The notes: generated from the letters alone by a model not told the origin. A DNA stretch of 33,060 nt from Paraburkholderia sp. Tr-20389 (GCF_017104565.1 NZ_JAAGPD010000078.1:1-33060); one strand, 5' to 3'; positions 17,501 to 26,628 are shown, numbered from the stretch's first letter. Numbers and translations are program-made.

Positions 17501-17610
17501 CGTTCGGTTTGCCGCCGACGCGCGTCGAAGCGCTCTACGCCCCGTCGACGTTCGGCGTGCTGCCGAATGCGCCCGTCGTCGTGAAACCGGCGGCGGCTGC
17601 GGCGAAATAA
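11554..17610 (+). CDS. Bacterial alpha-2-macroglobulin family protein (YfhM/ECAM-like) with thioester
   Basis: Very large envelope protein, 2018 residues from the ATG at 11554, chosen because GGGAG lies 8 nt upstream; an ATG at 11533 would add 7 residues. Bacterial macroglobulins are thought to trap attacking proteases covalently. Residues about 10-30 form a signal peptide or anchor ending ADA-ARI; there is no lipobox Cys, unlike E. coli YfhM. The thioester motif CLEQ is at about 1531-1534, in YPYSCLEQQTS, followed by the alpha/alpha-toroid thioester domain; macroglobulin and bait-like regions precede it. Two acidic low-complexity inserts (about 746-771, SNDASNDDNEDDNTADS; about 859-879, DDEESEQAADDD) help explain the length beyond E. 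coli's 1653. pbpC follows after 13 nt, the classic partner. Confidence 0.95.
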   Translation: MQSGTIKRQTIWAAAAAAMLGLFITLAWRADAARITQVSPQGKVAQVRQVVIKFDESMVAFGAPDLPAPARIKCNDASASAGQPRWIDDKTWAWDFNADLPPGVACSVDLNDALKSSAGHTLTGPHHYAFETGGPFVLNVQPYGGEIEENQAFVVRLNGPATDTSVMQHVWCESSGLGNRIPVKNVDAATRTELLKRLRLQKEAARVLTLQCQQALPSGAKAQLVYGKGVASPSGIANDVERRFDFTVREPFAASFSCERENAKAPCTPLRPLRVQFNAPILRTDAEQVRIKGPNGEIKPAFSADDKDPQTTAIEFAAPLPERADLSIELPANLKDVSGRALTNADLFPLKTTTAPLPPLAKFSSGTFGIVERFAEPDMPALVPVTLRNVEADLHIAGLNAGNAQFTKLRIDADSDIRRWMRNVDRFDGFMMDRQSINQQMPQLLAHNPHPVIVPRKSEDSDPAEDRKNPLIDVRSLSLLAGQSNVETLALPKADPKALRPFEVVGVPVTKPGFYVIELASPALGASLLGKQAPMYVRTAVLVTNLGVHFKQGRENSVVWVTTLDKGQPVPNADVHVSDCNGDELAAGKTDAHGVLTVNQPLTSRHECKDDSFESFFVSARIDDPKTGHDMAFVRSDWNRGIEAWRFNVPTDTSIEQSVRAHTVFDRTLLRAGETVSMKHMIRVETMHGLAFPKTYPTRLTIRHLGSGQTWHMPLKWAADHTSDSTFAIPAAAKLGEYSVSLDDGDASANSNDASNDDNEDDNTADSARHSYSSGSFRVEEFRLPVFKGTIAVRDEKNHPLVAANEAPVTLQIDYMSGGGASGLPVQVSALMKSTTPAFAGTYPEFSFAPYRKRNEANASSGDDEESEQAADDDTSKLIADKEPVTLDRNGAGSLTLKSMPPVDAPKRLALEATFADPNGEVQTIGGNATLWPAAVVAGVKSGQWVSVGNTVPVKALAVDLQGKPRAGVPIEVRGIARITITSRKRMVGGFYAYDNHTETKDLGTLCSGKSDDHGLLNCDAKLKEAGNVDLVVTAKDGDGHASTAATSVWVTREEDLWFGGENTDRIDVLPEKSAYEPGETARFQVRMPFRFATALVAVEREGIVETHVVKLDGKDPTVELKVNEAWGPNVYVSMLALRGRIREVPWYSFFTWGWKAPLEWARAFWYEGRYYEAPTPLVDLSKPAFRYGLAEIKVGTAAHRLAVTVTPDAKSYTVRGKAHVKLRVQMPGGKPAPAGTQIAVAAVDEALLELMPNASWDVLDAMLQRRAYGVETATAQMEIVGRRHFGRKAVPAGGGGGHSSTRELFNTLLLWNPRVTLDANGEASVDVPLNDALTSFRIVAIAAVGDGTFGTGSTSIRSTQDLQLISGLPPLVREGDQFRAQFTVRNTTTRAMKVVVTPNVPGLSLPAQTVDVAADSAREVAWNVSPPDGLSEATPAALSWNISAAEQGASHASDALKVTQRVTAAIPITVQQATLTQVDGSFSLPVAAPPNATATQAGALRGGIAVSLQSKLSDGMPGVRRWFERYPYSCLEQQTSVALGLRDATRWQGVLARMPVYLDKDGLANYFPPGDDSGNTGSTALTAYLLSVTDEAAKLDPRFALPDDLRAKLEGGLINFVEGRLERNVWAPRKDLDLRKLAALEALSRHGAARASMLGSIEIAPNQWPTSAVLDYYAVLSRVKDVPQRDDKLAQVEQIIRSRLTYQGTRLTFSTADNDDLWWLMSGTETNAARTALTFVETPGWKDEMPRVVAGLLALQKNGAWQTTTANLWGSIAVQRFSQVFENAPVTGQTKLQLGSTDKTISWSQPASAAANYASATAITKTSDTRSQLLPWPPETRSAPVSLTLTHDGTGKPWATIESLAAVALKAPFAAGYRITKTVTPVDPAVKGVNTRGDVVRVHLDIVAQTDMTWVVVNDPVPAGATILGSGLGRDSEAATKGEKSKGEAWPAFVERGFDGYRAYYDYVPKGTFSIEYTARLNNVGTFGLPPTRVEALYAPSTFGVLPNAPVVVKPAAAAAK

Positions 17611-17623
17611 CCGGGGGCACGCG

Positions 17624-20035
17624 ATGCGGGTGGGCACGAATGCGACAAACGCGGAAGCGACGCTCGGGCGGCGCGGGTTCATCGCGTTCGTGCGTATCGT
17701 GCTATGTGTTTTACTGATCGGCGAGCCGCTCGCCGCGCACGCGCTGCCCACCTTCGACGACGTCCGCACGCAATGGCGCAGCTCCGACTGGCTGCTGCTG
17801 TCGCGCGACGGCGTGCCCCTGCAACGCACCCGCGTCGACCGCTCCGAGCGTCGCGGCGACTGGATCGCACTCGCCGATGTGTCGCCCGCGCTGCGCGAAG
17901 CGATCGTTGTGTCGGAGGACAAGCGCTTCTACGACCATAGCGGCGTTGACTGGCGAGGCGCCGCGGCGGCTGCGTGGGCGAATCTGTGGAACACGCGTAC
18001 GCGCGGCGCGTCGACCGTCACGATGCAACTCACGGGCCTGCTCAACGAAGACCACGAACGTTCCGGACAGCGTTCGATCGCGCAAAAGGCCAATCAGGCC
18101 GTGAGCGCACTGTGGCTCGAACGCACGTGGCGCAAGGATCAGATTCTCGAAGCGTATCTGAACCTCGTGCCGTTTCGCGGCGAGACGATCGGGCTGTCCG
18201 CGCTGTCGATCACGCTGTTCGGCAAGGCGCCATCCGGTCTCGACGAGCGCGAGGCCGCCGTCGCCGCCGCGTTGATCCGCGCGCCGAACGCGCCCTACGC
18301 GAAGGTCGGCGAGCGGGCGTGCCGGATTCTGCGCGACATGCAGGCACCCGAACGCTGCACGAATCTCACCGCCTTCGTGCAACTCGCGTTCGCGCGCCCT
18401 GCTCCCGCGCTGCTGTCCGTGTCGCCCGATGCGCCAATGCTTGCACCGCACCTCGCGCGCCGCATCGCGAGCGAAACGCATCCCTTGGCGGGCGCCCGTG
18501 TGACCAGCACGCTCGATGCAAAGCTGCAGCGTTTCGCCGGCGACACGCTCACGCGCACGCTCGTCGAACTCAATGCGCCCGCGCATCCGCGCAATGTGCA
18601 CGACGGCGCCGTCGTCGTGCTCGATAACGCGACCGGCGAGGTGCTTGCATGGGTCGGCTCGTCCGGCGGGCTGTCCGGCGCGCGCGATGTCGATGCCGTG
18701 CTCGCACGCCGCCAGGCCGGCTCGACGCTCAAGCCGTTCCTGTATGCGCAGGCCATCGACGAACGGCGGCTCACCACCGCCTCACTGCTCGACGACGCGC
18801 CGCTCGATCTTGCGGCGGGCGGCGGCCTCTATATTCCGCAGAACTATGACAAGGACTTCAAGGGCTGGGTGAGCGTGCGCACGGCGCTCGGCTCGTCGCT
18901 GAACGTGCCCGCCGTGCGCACGCTGGTGATGGTCACGCCGCACCGCTTTGCGAAGACGTTGACCGCGCTTGGTCTGCCGCTCGATCAGAGCGGCGACTAC
19001 TACGGCTATTCGCTTGCGCTCGGCAGCGCGGATGTGACGTTGCTGTCGCTGACCAACGCGTATCGCGCGCTGGCCAACGGAGGCGTTGCCGCGCCGACCG
19101 TCGATGTCGTGCGACGTCCGCTCCCGCCTGCGGCGCAGCAACGCGTCTTCAGCACCGACGCGAGCTACATCATCACCACTGTGCTTTCGGACAACAACGC
19201 GCGCACCCGCACGTTCGGCTTCGACAGCCCGCTCGCGACGCGTTTTTTCTCGGCCGTGAAGACGGGCACCAGCAAGGATATGCGGGACAACTGGACGGTC
19301 GGCTACACGTCGCGTTACACGGTCGGCGTGTGGGTCGGCAACGCGGACGGCCAGCCGATGTGGGACGTGTCGGGCGTCACGGGCGCCGCGCCCATCTGGG
19401 CAGCCGTCGTCGGCTATCTGCACCGGCGCGTGTCGAGCGTCGCACCGCGTGCGCCTGCGGGTGTCGTGCAAACGCGCGTGACCTTCGACGGCAATATCGA
19501 GCCCGCACGCAACGAGTGGTTCGTCAGCGGCACGCAAACGCCTACTGTCGGGCTCGCCGCGAATGCCGCTCCGGCGGATCGCGCGACGACGGTGTCCCGC
19601 GTGGCGACCGCGCAACGCGGGACACCGTCGGCGAACGGCGCGCCGCGTATCAGCTCGCCCACCGACGGCACGCTGTTCGCGCTCGACCCCGACATACCCG
19701 CCGCGCGCCAGCGTATCGTGTTCGAGCGCGCAAGCGGCTCGTCCGGGCATAGCGGCTGGCGTCTCGACGGCAAACCGCTCGGCCGCGACGAACGCGTGCT
19801 GTGGCTGCCATGGCCGGGGCGGCACGTGCTCGAACTCGTCAATGCGGATGGCTCAAGCGCCGATTCGGTGCATTTCGAAGTGCGCGGTGCCACGGCGCGT
19901 CAATCCGGATCGCCGCGCGGATCGCCGCGCGGGTCGAAGCCCGACACGATGCATGGCAGCACCACACCGCCCGGGCCTCCAAGTCCTCTGACAGCCATCC
20001 AGCAGGACCGCGCAGCGAACGGGCAAAAGCTTTAA
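17624..20035 (+). CDS. pbpC: Penicillin-binding protein 1C (bifunctional class A PBP)
   Basis: 803-residue periplasmic enzyme anchored by one N-terminal helix (about 20-38, FVRIVLCVLLIGEPLAAHA). Glycosyltransferase GT51 domain: EDKRFYDHSGVDWRG with catalytic Glu98, then GASTVTMQLT. Transpeptidase domain: SxxK as STLK (Ser367, Lys370), SxN as SLN (425-427), KTGTS (546-550). A C-terminal PBP1C domain (about 690-770) has the GWRLDGKPLG...WLPWPGRHVLELVNADG pattern. The last 40 residues are a Gly/Ser/Pro/Arg-rich tail with a short GSPRGSPRGS repeat. Preceded by GGGGG 9 nt before the ATG at 17624 and co-transcribed with the macroglobulin; in E. coli the same pair is proposed to repair cell wall where proteases have breached the envelope. 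Confidence 0.96.
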   Translation: MRVGTNATNAEATLGRRGFIAFVRIVLCVLLIGEPLAAHALPTFDDVRTQWRSSDWLLLSRDGVPLQRTRVDRSERRGDWIALADVSPALREAIVVSEDKRFYDHSGVDWRGAAAAAWANLWNTRTRGASTVTMQLTGLLNEDHERSGQRSIAQKANQAVSALWLERTWRKDQILEAYLNLVPFRGETIGLSALSITLFGKAPSGLDEREAAVAAALIRAPNAPYAKVGERACRILRDMQAPERCTNLTAFVQLAFARPAPALLSVSPDAPMLAPHLARRIASETHPLAGARVTSTLDAKLQRFAGDTLTRTLVELNAPAHPRNVHDGAVVVLDNATGEVLAWVGSSGGLSGARDVDAVLARRQAGSTLKPFLYAQAIDERRLTTASLLDDAPLDLAAGGGLYIPQNYDKDFKGWVSVRTALGSSLNVPAVRTLVMVTPHRFAKTLTALGLPLDQSGDYYGYSLALGSADVTLLSLTNAYRALANGGVAAPTVDVVRRPLPPAAQQRVFSTDASYIITTVLSDNNARTRTFGFDSPLATRFFSAVKTGTSKDMRDNWTVGYTSRYTVGVWVGNADGQPMWDVSGVTGAAPIWAAVVGYLHRRVSSVAPRAPAGVVQTRVTFDGNIEPARNEWFVSGTQTPTVGLAANAAPADRATTVSRVATAQRGTPSANGAPRISSPTDGTLFALDPDIPAARQRIVFERASGSSGHSGWRLDGKPLGRDERVLWLPWPGRHVLELVNADGSSADSVHFEVRGATARQSGSPRGSPRGSKPDTMHGSTTPPGPPSPLTAIQQDRAANGQKL

Positions 20036-20051
20036 ATTTGGTTAGCCTGCA

Positions 20052-20080
20052 TTGTGTTGTCACGATTCGAACGGTATAAA
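20052..20080 (+). promoter_or_regulatory. Candidate promoter of the ComEA-like gene
   Basis: TTGTGT (20052-20057) and TATAAA (20075-20080) with a 17-nt spacer. Downstream are two small dyads, CCGGTT-A-AACCGG (20109-20121) and GGACA-N6-TGTCC (20120-20135), that could lie in the leader. Confidence 0.5.
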
Positions 20081-20216
20081 TCGGCCGATTCGCGCAACGT
20101 CGCGCGCCGCCCGGTTAAACCGGACAGTAAATTGTCCTATGCTTGAACGCAGTGCTTGCTCAAATGAAAGCGTCGTCCGTTCCGGCTACCTGTTTGCCCT
20201 CAATGGAGTGATTGCC

Positions 20217-20792
20217 ATGTTGAAAAAGCTGTTGATGCTGTGCGTTGCGCTCGTGCTGTCGCTGTCGGCGGGATTGGCGGCCGCCGTGGAAGTCAATACG
20301 GCCGACCAGGCCGCACTCGAATCGGTCAAGGGCATCGGCCCCGTCCATGCGAAAGCGATCATCGACGAACGTACGAAGAACGGACCGTTCAAGGACGCCG
20401 ACGATCTTGCCACTCGGGTCAAGGGTATCGGCCAGAAGTCCGTGAAGAATCTCGAAGCGGCGGGCCTCACGATCAACGGCTCGTCCGCGCCGCCGTCGGG
20501 TGCACCGGCGGCTAAGTCGACAGCGGCGACGACGTCGAAACCCGCACCTGCGCCTGCCGCAACCACGACGCAGAATCCGATGCAAACGACGACGCAAGCC
20601 ACCGCGCCCGCCGACGCCGCATCGGGTGCAAAGGCATCGAAGTCCAAGAAGAAGAGCAAGGCCGACGTGGCTGCCGCATCGGCGCCCGCTGCGACGGCGG
20701 CATCCGCACCCGCGATGGCGTCGGACACGACTGCTTCGAAGTCGAAGAAAGCGAAGAAGAGCAAGGCTGCGTCCGCTGCATCGGGCGCATAA
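20217..20792 (+). CDS. Secreted ComEA-like helix-hairpin-helix protein with Lys/Ala-rich tail
   Basis: 191 residues from the ATG at 20217, which begins a clean signal peptide (MLKKLLMLCVALVLSLSAGLAAA) behind a GGAG ribosome site; the frame is open further upstream but without a better start. Residues 24-85 are a tandem HhH DNA-binding domain: VNTADQAALESVKGIGPVHAKAI and VKGIGQKSVKNLEAAGL, as in the periplasmic DNA receptor ComEA. After a Pro/Ala/Thr linker the tail (about 140-190) is rich in Ala, Ser and Lys with repeated KSKKKSK and KSKKAKKSK clusters, much like histone H1 tails. It therefore probably binds DNA outside the cytoplasm; a role in transformation is inferred, as no other competence gene is in view. 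Confidence 0.87.
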   Translation: MLKKLLMLCVALVLSLSAGLAAAVEVNTADQAALESVKGIGPVHAKAIIDERTKNGPFKDADDLATRVKGIGQKSVKNLEAAGLTINGSSAPPSGAPAAKSTAATTSKPAPAPAATTTQNPMQTTTQATAPADAASGAKASKSKKKSKADVAAASAPAATAASAPAMASDTTASKSKKAKKSKAASAASGA

Positions 20793-20923
20793 GGACGCGC
20801 AGTCTGTCAGCGTCCACTGGCCGCACTGCCTCACGACCATTGGTGCCGCGCTTTGCGCGGCGTTTCGTTCCCTGCCGGCGCACGCTTGATAGACGACGCG
20901 CCGGCTTCTCAAGAGAGATTGCC

Positions 20924-21367
20924 ATGAGCCTACTCGACTCCCTCGGTTCCATGCTGGGCGGCGGCCAATCGCCGCAAGGCGGCGGCCAGGCCGCGCTGAT
21001 CGGCGCCGCACTCGAATTCATCAACAACCAGCCGGGCGGCCTGAACGGCCTGATCCAGCGCTTCCAGCAGAACGGCGCGGGCGACGTCATCGGCTCGTGG
21101 GTCGGAACAGGCGAAAACCAGCCGATCGCCGCCGACACGCTGCATAACGTGCTCGGCTCGGAAGCCGTGTCGAACATCGCGGCGAAGGTCGGCGTCGAAC
21201 CGTCGATGGTGACGGGCCTGCTGTCGCAAGTGCTGCCGCACGTCGTCAACGCAGCAACGCCGAACGGCGAAGTGCCCGCCAACGGCCAGGTCGACGCAGG
21301 CGGCCTGTCCGGCGCGCTGGGCGCGCTCGGGCAGATCGCGGGCATGTTCGGCAACAAGAACGCCTGA
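20924..21367 (+). CDS. YidB-family (DUF937) protein
   Basis: 147-residue small protein, rich in Gly, Ala and Gln, beginning MSLLDSLGSMLGGGQ. It matches the YidB/DUF937 family, seen by the helical repeat FINNQPGGLNGLIQRFQQNGAGDVIGSWVGTGENQPI and the later VSNIAAKVGVEPSMVTGLLSQVLPHVV. No signal peptide and no catalytic motif. Function is not established. The ATG at 20924 has AGAGAG 7 nt upstream and is the natural start, although the frame is open from 20840. It shares a bidirectional terminator with clpB. Confidence 0.9.
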   Translation: MSLLDSLGSMLGGGQSPQGGGQAALIGAALEFINNQPGGLNGLIQRFQQNGAGDVIGSWVGTGENQPIAADTLHNVLGSEAVSNIAAKVGVEPSMVTGLLSQVLPHVVNAATPNGEVPANGQVDAGGLSGALGALGQIAGMFGNKNA

Positions 21368-21420
21368 GCGTCTCCGTTCTACGTGCACGTGACGCACGGC
21401 GGCTGACACGCCGTGCATAA

Positions 21421-21452
21421 AAAAGGGCAACGAATCGCTTCGTTGCCCTTTT
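21421..21452. terminator. Bidirectional intrinsic terminator between yidB-like gene and clpB
   Basis: AAAAGGGCAACGAA and TTCGTTGCCCTTTT form a perfect 14-bp stem with loop TCGC; A and T runs on both sides let it work for both convergent genes. Confidence 0.93.
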
Positions 21453-21505
21453 GCTTTTCATCCGGAACGAAGCGTCCGTTTTCGACGCTCCGCTCCGGTG
21501 AAGGA

Positions 21506-24103
<2,598 letters not shown>

Positions 24104-24132
24104 CAAGCGACCTCCAATTTCGATTACCACCA

Positions 24133-24160
24133 AAATGAGGCGTTTTATTTGGGTTTCAAG
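24133..24160 (-). promoter_or_regulatory. Sigma-32 (RpoH) heat-shock promoter of clpB
   Basis: On the minus strand CTTGAAA (24160-24154) is followed after 13 nt by CCTCATTT (24140-24133), close to the RpoH consensus CTTGAAA-N11-16-CCCCATnT. It fits ClpB being a heat-shock protein. Confidence 0.88.
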
Positions 24161-24337
24161 CGCTTTTTTGCACGAAGGAGAGAGAATTTGCACGCGGGCC
24201 GCACGATCGCGGGGATCGTGAAGGCGGTGCACAGGTACAGGTCAGTGTAGCCCGGCGCCTGGCCGGGCGGAAGGAAGACGAAGCCGGAGACGAACAGCGG
24301 GACAGTGCGACGGGATGGACCCGCGCGGATGCTTCCA

Positions 24338-24366
24338 GGGCGTCCCGACTGTGTGCCGGAACGCCC
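24338..24366 (-). terminator. Strong hairpin just after nsrR, without T-run
   Basis: On the minus strand GGGCGTTCCGGC pairs with GTCGGGACGCCC across loop ACACA (12 pairs including two G-U), 14 nt after the nsrR stop. No T-run follows, so it is either a weak terminator or an RNA-protecting hairpin. The rest of 24161-24380 holds no gene; a second small hairpin is at 24251-24267. Confidence 0.45.
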
Positions 24367-24380
24367 GCTCCGTACGAAGC

Positions 24381-24878
24381 CTAGGTTCCCGTCGACACAA
24401 CAGGAACGATCGGCACGACGACGGCAGACGGCTTGAGTCCGAGCAGCGACATCAACGGCGATGCGGGCTCGGCGATATCGCGGATCGTATAGTTGTCGAG
24501 TTCGCGGAAAAAGGCGTCGCGCGCCGATTCGAGAATGCTCTTCAGGCGGCATTGCGACTGAATGACGCAATCTCGATGCACGCCGTTCGGATCGACGCCG
24601 TTCATACAGCTGACCAGCGCGAAGTCGCTTTCGGCCGCCCGTACCACTTCGCCGACCGTCAACGACGACGAATGCTCGTACAGCCGCAAGCCGCCGTTGC
24701 GCCCACGCACGGTCTCGACCCACCCAAGTTCGGCGAGCCGCTGGACCACTTTCATCAGATGGTTCTTGGATATGCCGTAAGCATCAGAGATGTCTTGTAT
24801 CGTTGCTAGTCCTTCGGATCGAACTGCGAGGTAAAGCAACACGCGCAGCGAGTAATCGGTATAGTCTGTGAGTCTCAT
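24381..24878 (-). CDS. nsrR: Rrf2-family [Fe-S] regulator, NsrR-like nitric oxide sensor
   Basis: 165 residues from the ATG at 24878 (MRLTDYTDYSLRVLLYLA); the frame extends upstream to 24908 but this start matches the family. Winged helix DNA-binding domain 1-70 with ISKNHLMKVVQRLAELGWVETVRGRNGGLRL, typical of NsrR. Cluster ligands: Asp8 (used as a ligand in Streptomyces NsrR) and Cys91, Cys104, Cys110. The gap between the first two cysteines is 12 residues, longer than the 4 of E. coli NsrR (C91, C96, C102). Such repressors release DNA when NO attacks the cluster. It faces a truncated haemoglobin gene, a natural NO-detoxification target, with a candidate operator between. IscR is less likely because no isc genes are near. 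Confidence 0.88.
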   Translation of the reverse strand: MRLTDYTDYSLRVLLYLAVRSEGLATIQDISDAYGISKNHLMKVVQRLAELGWVETVRGRNGGLRLYEHSSSLTVGEVVRAAESDFALVSCMNGVDPNGVHRDCVIQSQCRLKSILESARDAFFRELDNYTIRDIAEPASPLMSLLGLKPSAVVVPIVPVVSTGT

Positions 24879-24957
24879 TGAAAGGCAAAATCGCGACGGA
24901 GACGGCATGCGGAATGTTCACGCCAGCTCCACTAACGCCTGTACTGCAGCGCGCAAT

Positions 24958-24980
24958 AACATGCTTTCAAAACACATCTT
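24958..24980. promoter_or_regulatory. Candidate NsrR operator between nsrR and the globin gene
   Basis: On the minus strand AAGATGTGTTT-T-GAAAGCATGTT matches the 11-1-11 NsrR consensus as I remember it from enterics (AAGATGCATTT-N-AAATGCATCTT) at 17 of 22 positions. It is 80 nt from nsrR and about 140 nt from the globin start. I could not place a convincing -35/-10 pair against it; an AT-rich stretch at 25050-25062 may hold the globin -10. Confidence 0.55.
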
Positions 24981-25117
24981 ATTGCCGCATTTATCTCGTT
25001 ATTTCGCGTAACTATAAACGGTAACTTTCGTTTGAAGCGCATTTTTTTCTGAATTAATTAATCACCCTTCCAATGTTTGCGTCTGCGCATTAGGCGCGAC
25101 TCACTTTTGTTCCAGGT

Positions 25118-25678
25118 ATGAAGTCAGAAATTCCCGCCGATATTCCCGCCGTCGAACGTCTTGCCGAGCGGTATGCGGAACCCACCGACGACAATATCCG
25201 CGAGCTCGTCTACGCGTTCTACGACCGCGTGCGCGCCGACACGCTGATCGGCCCCGTCTTCGAGCAGAAGCTCGCGGGACGCTGGGACGAGCACCTGCCG
25301 AAAATGTGCGTGTTCTGGGGGTCACTGGTGCTGGGCGCGAAGCAGTATCGCGGCAACGTGCAGCAGGCGCACATGCCGCTCGAGGGCCTCGAGCCGCGCC
25401 ATTTCAGCCGCTGGCTGTATCTTTTCCTGGACACGGTCGAATCGCGTTACGAGCCCGCCGCCGCGGTCCGGTTCATGGAACCCGCCCTGCGCATCGCACA
25501 GAGCCTGCAGTTGAGCAAGTTTGGCTGGGACTACCAGATTCCCGCCGAGCAGCAGGCGCTGCTGGAGCGCATCGCGCCGCGCCGCCGTTCCCGCGACGAC
25601 CATGCGGCGGAGCATGCGCGACCGCGTGGCGAGCCGTTTCCGGCAAAAATTATCGGTAAGTCACGGGATGACGATTGA
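25118..25678 (+). CDS. Group III truncated haemoglobin
   Basis: 186-residue haem protein. Family marks: AFYDRV with Tyr35 (B10), DEHLPKMCVFWGSLVLG with His59 (E7) and Trp67, AHMPLEGLEPRHFSRWLYLF with His85 as the likely proximal haem ligand and Trp99 (G8). Group III globins (such as Campylobacter Ctb) bind O2 and NO, and some are under NO-responsive control, which fits the divergent nsrR. It is longer than the usual 130-140 residues, with about 20 extra at the N-terminus and a basic and acidic C-terminal tail (about 150-186, RRRSRDDHAAEHARPRGE) of unknown use. The ATG at 25118 is the only reasonable start; the ribosome site CCAGG is weak. Confidence 0.9.
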   Translation: MKSEIPADIPAVERLAERYAEPTDDNIRELVYAFYDRVRADTLIGPVFEQKLAGRWDEHLPKMCVFWGSLVLGAKQYRGNVQQAHMPLEGLEPRHFSRWLYLFLDTVESRYEPAAAVRFMEPALRIAQSLQLSKFGWDYQIPAEQQALLERIAPRRRSRDDHAAEHARPRGEPFPAKIIGKSRDDD

Positions 25679-25685
25679 GTGGAAC

Positions 25686-25760
25686 TAACGCCGGCGATTT
25701 AACAATTGCCATTCGGCAATCGCGATTTGACATTTGAAGCCGATAATCGGGCCGGCGTTA
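25686..25760. repeat. Nested inverted repeats between convergent globin and moaE
   Basis: TAACGCCGGC (25686-25695) is exactly complementary to GCCGGCGTTA (25751-25760); inside is the hairpin ATTGCC-ATTC-GGCAAT (25705-25720). The structure fills the short gap between two convergent 3' ends, so a bidirectional termination role is plausible, though no T-run is present. Confidence 0.6.
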
Positions 25761-25787
25761 ATTGTTGAAGCGTTCAACGAATAACGT

Positions 25788-26264
25788 TTAATCCGCTTTC
25801 GAATTGAGCGATTCAAGTCCCCAGCGCGCGAGTGCTTCGTCGTCCGTGATGCGCGCGTCGACCCAGCGCTCGCCGCTTTCGGTTTTCTCTTTCTTCCAGA
25901 ACGGCGCCTGGGTTTTCAGGTAGTCCATCACGAATTCGCACGACGCGAATGCGTTCCCCCGATGCTTCGACGTCGTCGCGACCAGCACGATCTGGTCGAG
26001 CGGCAGCAACTTCCCGACGCGATGCACGATCAGCACTTCCGTCCCCGGCCAGCGCTCGCGCGCCGCGTCGACGATCGCTTCCAGCGACTTCTCGGTCATG
26101 CCCGGATAGTGCTCGAGCTCCATCGTCTCGACGGTTTCGCCTTCGTTGATGTCGCGCACCGTGCCGACGAAGCACGCGACGGCGCCCACCTTCGGATTCT
26201 GTGCGCGCAACGCGGCCACTTCCGTCGACAGGTCGAAATCTTCAGTCTGAACGCGCACGGTCAT
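25788..26264 (-). CDS. moaE: Molybdopterin synthase catalytic subunit
   Basis: 158 residues. MoaE, with MoaD, inserts two sulfurs into precursor Z (cPMP) to make molybdopterin. Family signatures: GAVACFVGTVRDINEGETV (27-45), ELEHYPGMTEKSLEAI, IVHRVGKLLPLDQIVLVATTSKHRGNAFASCEFVMDYLKT (79-118) and the catalytic lysines in PFWKKEKTESGERWVDAR (120-137). Last gene of the moeA-moaD-moaE block, 45 nt after moaD. Convergent with the globin gene. Confidence 0.97.
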   Translation of the reverse strand: MTVRVQTEDFDLSTEVAALRAQNPKVGAVACFVGTVRDINEGETVETMELEHYPGMTEKSLEAIVDAARERWPGTEVLIVHRVGKLLPLDQIVLVATTSKHRGNAFASCEFVMDYLKTQAPFWKKEKTESGERWVDARITDDEALARWGLESLNSKAD

Positions 26265-26309
26265 CGTTCGATCCTCGCGGCCTTGGTCGGCCGTTTTGTC
26301 AGCTCTTTA

Positions 26310-26567
26310 TCAGCCGCCGGTGACAGGCGGGAAGAACGCGACTTCGCAGCCGTCGGTGAGACGCGTGCCCGCGTCCGTCATCACATGATTGCAGGCCATG
26401 CGCAGCGCGCGGCCGTCCGCGAGCGTCTCGGCCCACACGCCGCCTCGCACGCGCAGCCACGCGCGCACGTCGCCGACGGTGGCGATGCCTTCGGGTACGT
26501 CCACGGCTTCATCGGAGCGGCCGAGCGCTTCACGGACGCTCGCAAAATATTTCAGCTGGATTTTCAT
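26310..26567 (-). CDS. moaD: Molybdopterin synthase sulfur-carrier subunit
   Basis: 85-residue ubiquitin-fold protein ending in the required Gly-Gly (PPVTGG), whose C-terminus becomes a thiocarboxylate that donates sulfur to MoaE. The N-terminus MKIQLKYFASVREALGRSDEAVDVP is typical. It lies between moeA (61-nt gap) and moaE (45-nt gap). No ThiF/MoeB-type activating enzyme is in the window. Confidence 0.95.
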   Translation of the reverse strand: MKIQLKYFASVREALGRSDEAVDVPEGIATVGDVRAWLRVRGGVWAETLADGRALRMACNHVMTDAGTRLTDGCEVAFFPPVTGG

Positions 26568-26628
26568 CGTCGGTAACGGCCCTAAATCGGCTCTGATCGG
26601 CTCAAGCGCGGCTCGACAACGGCCGCCG

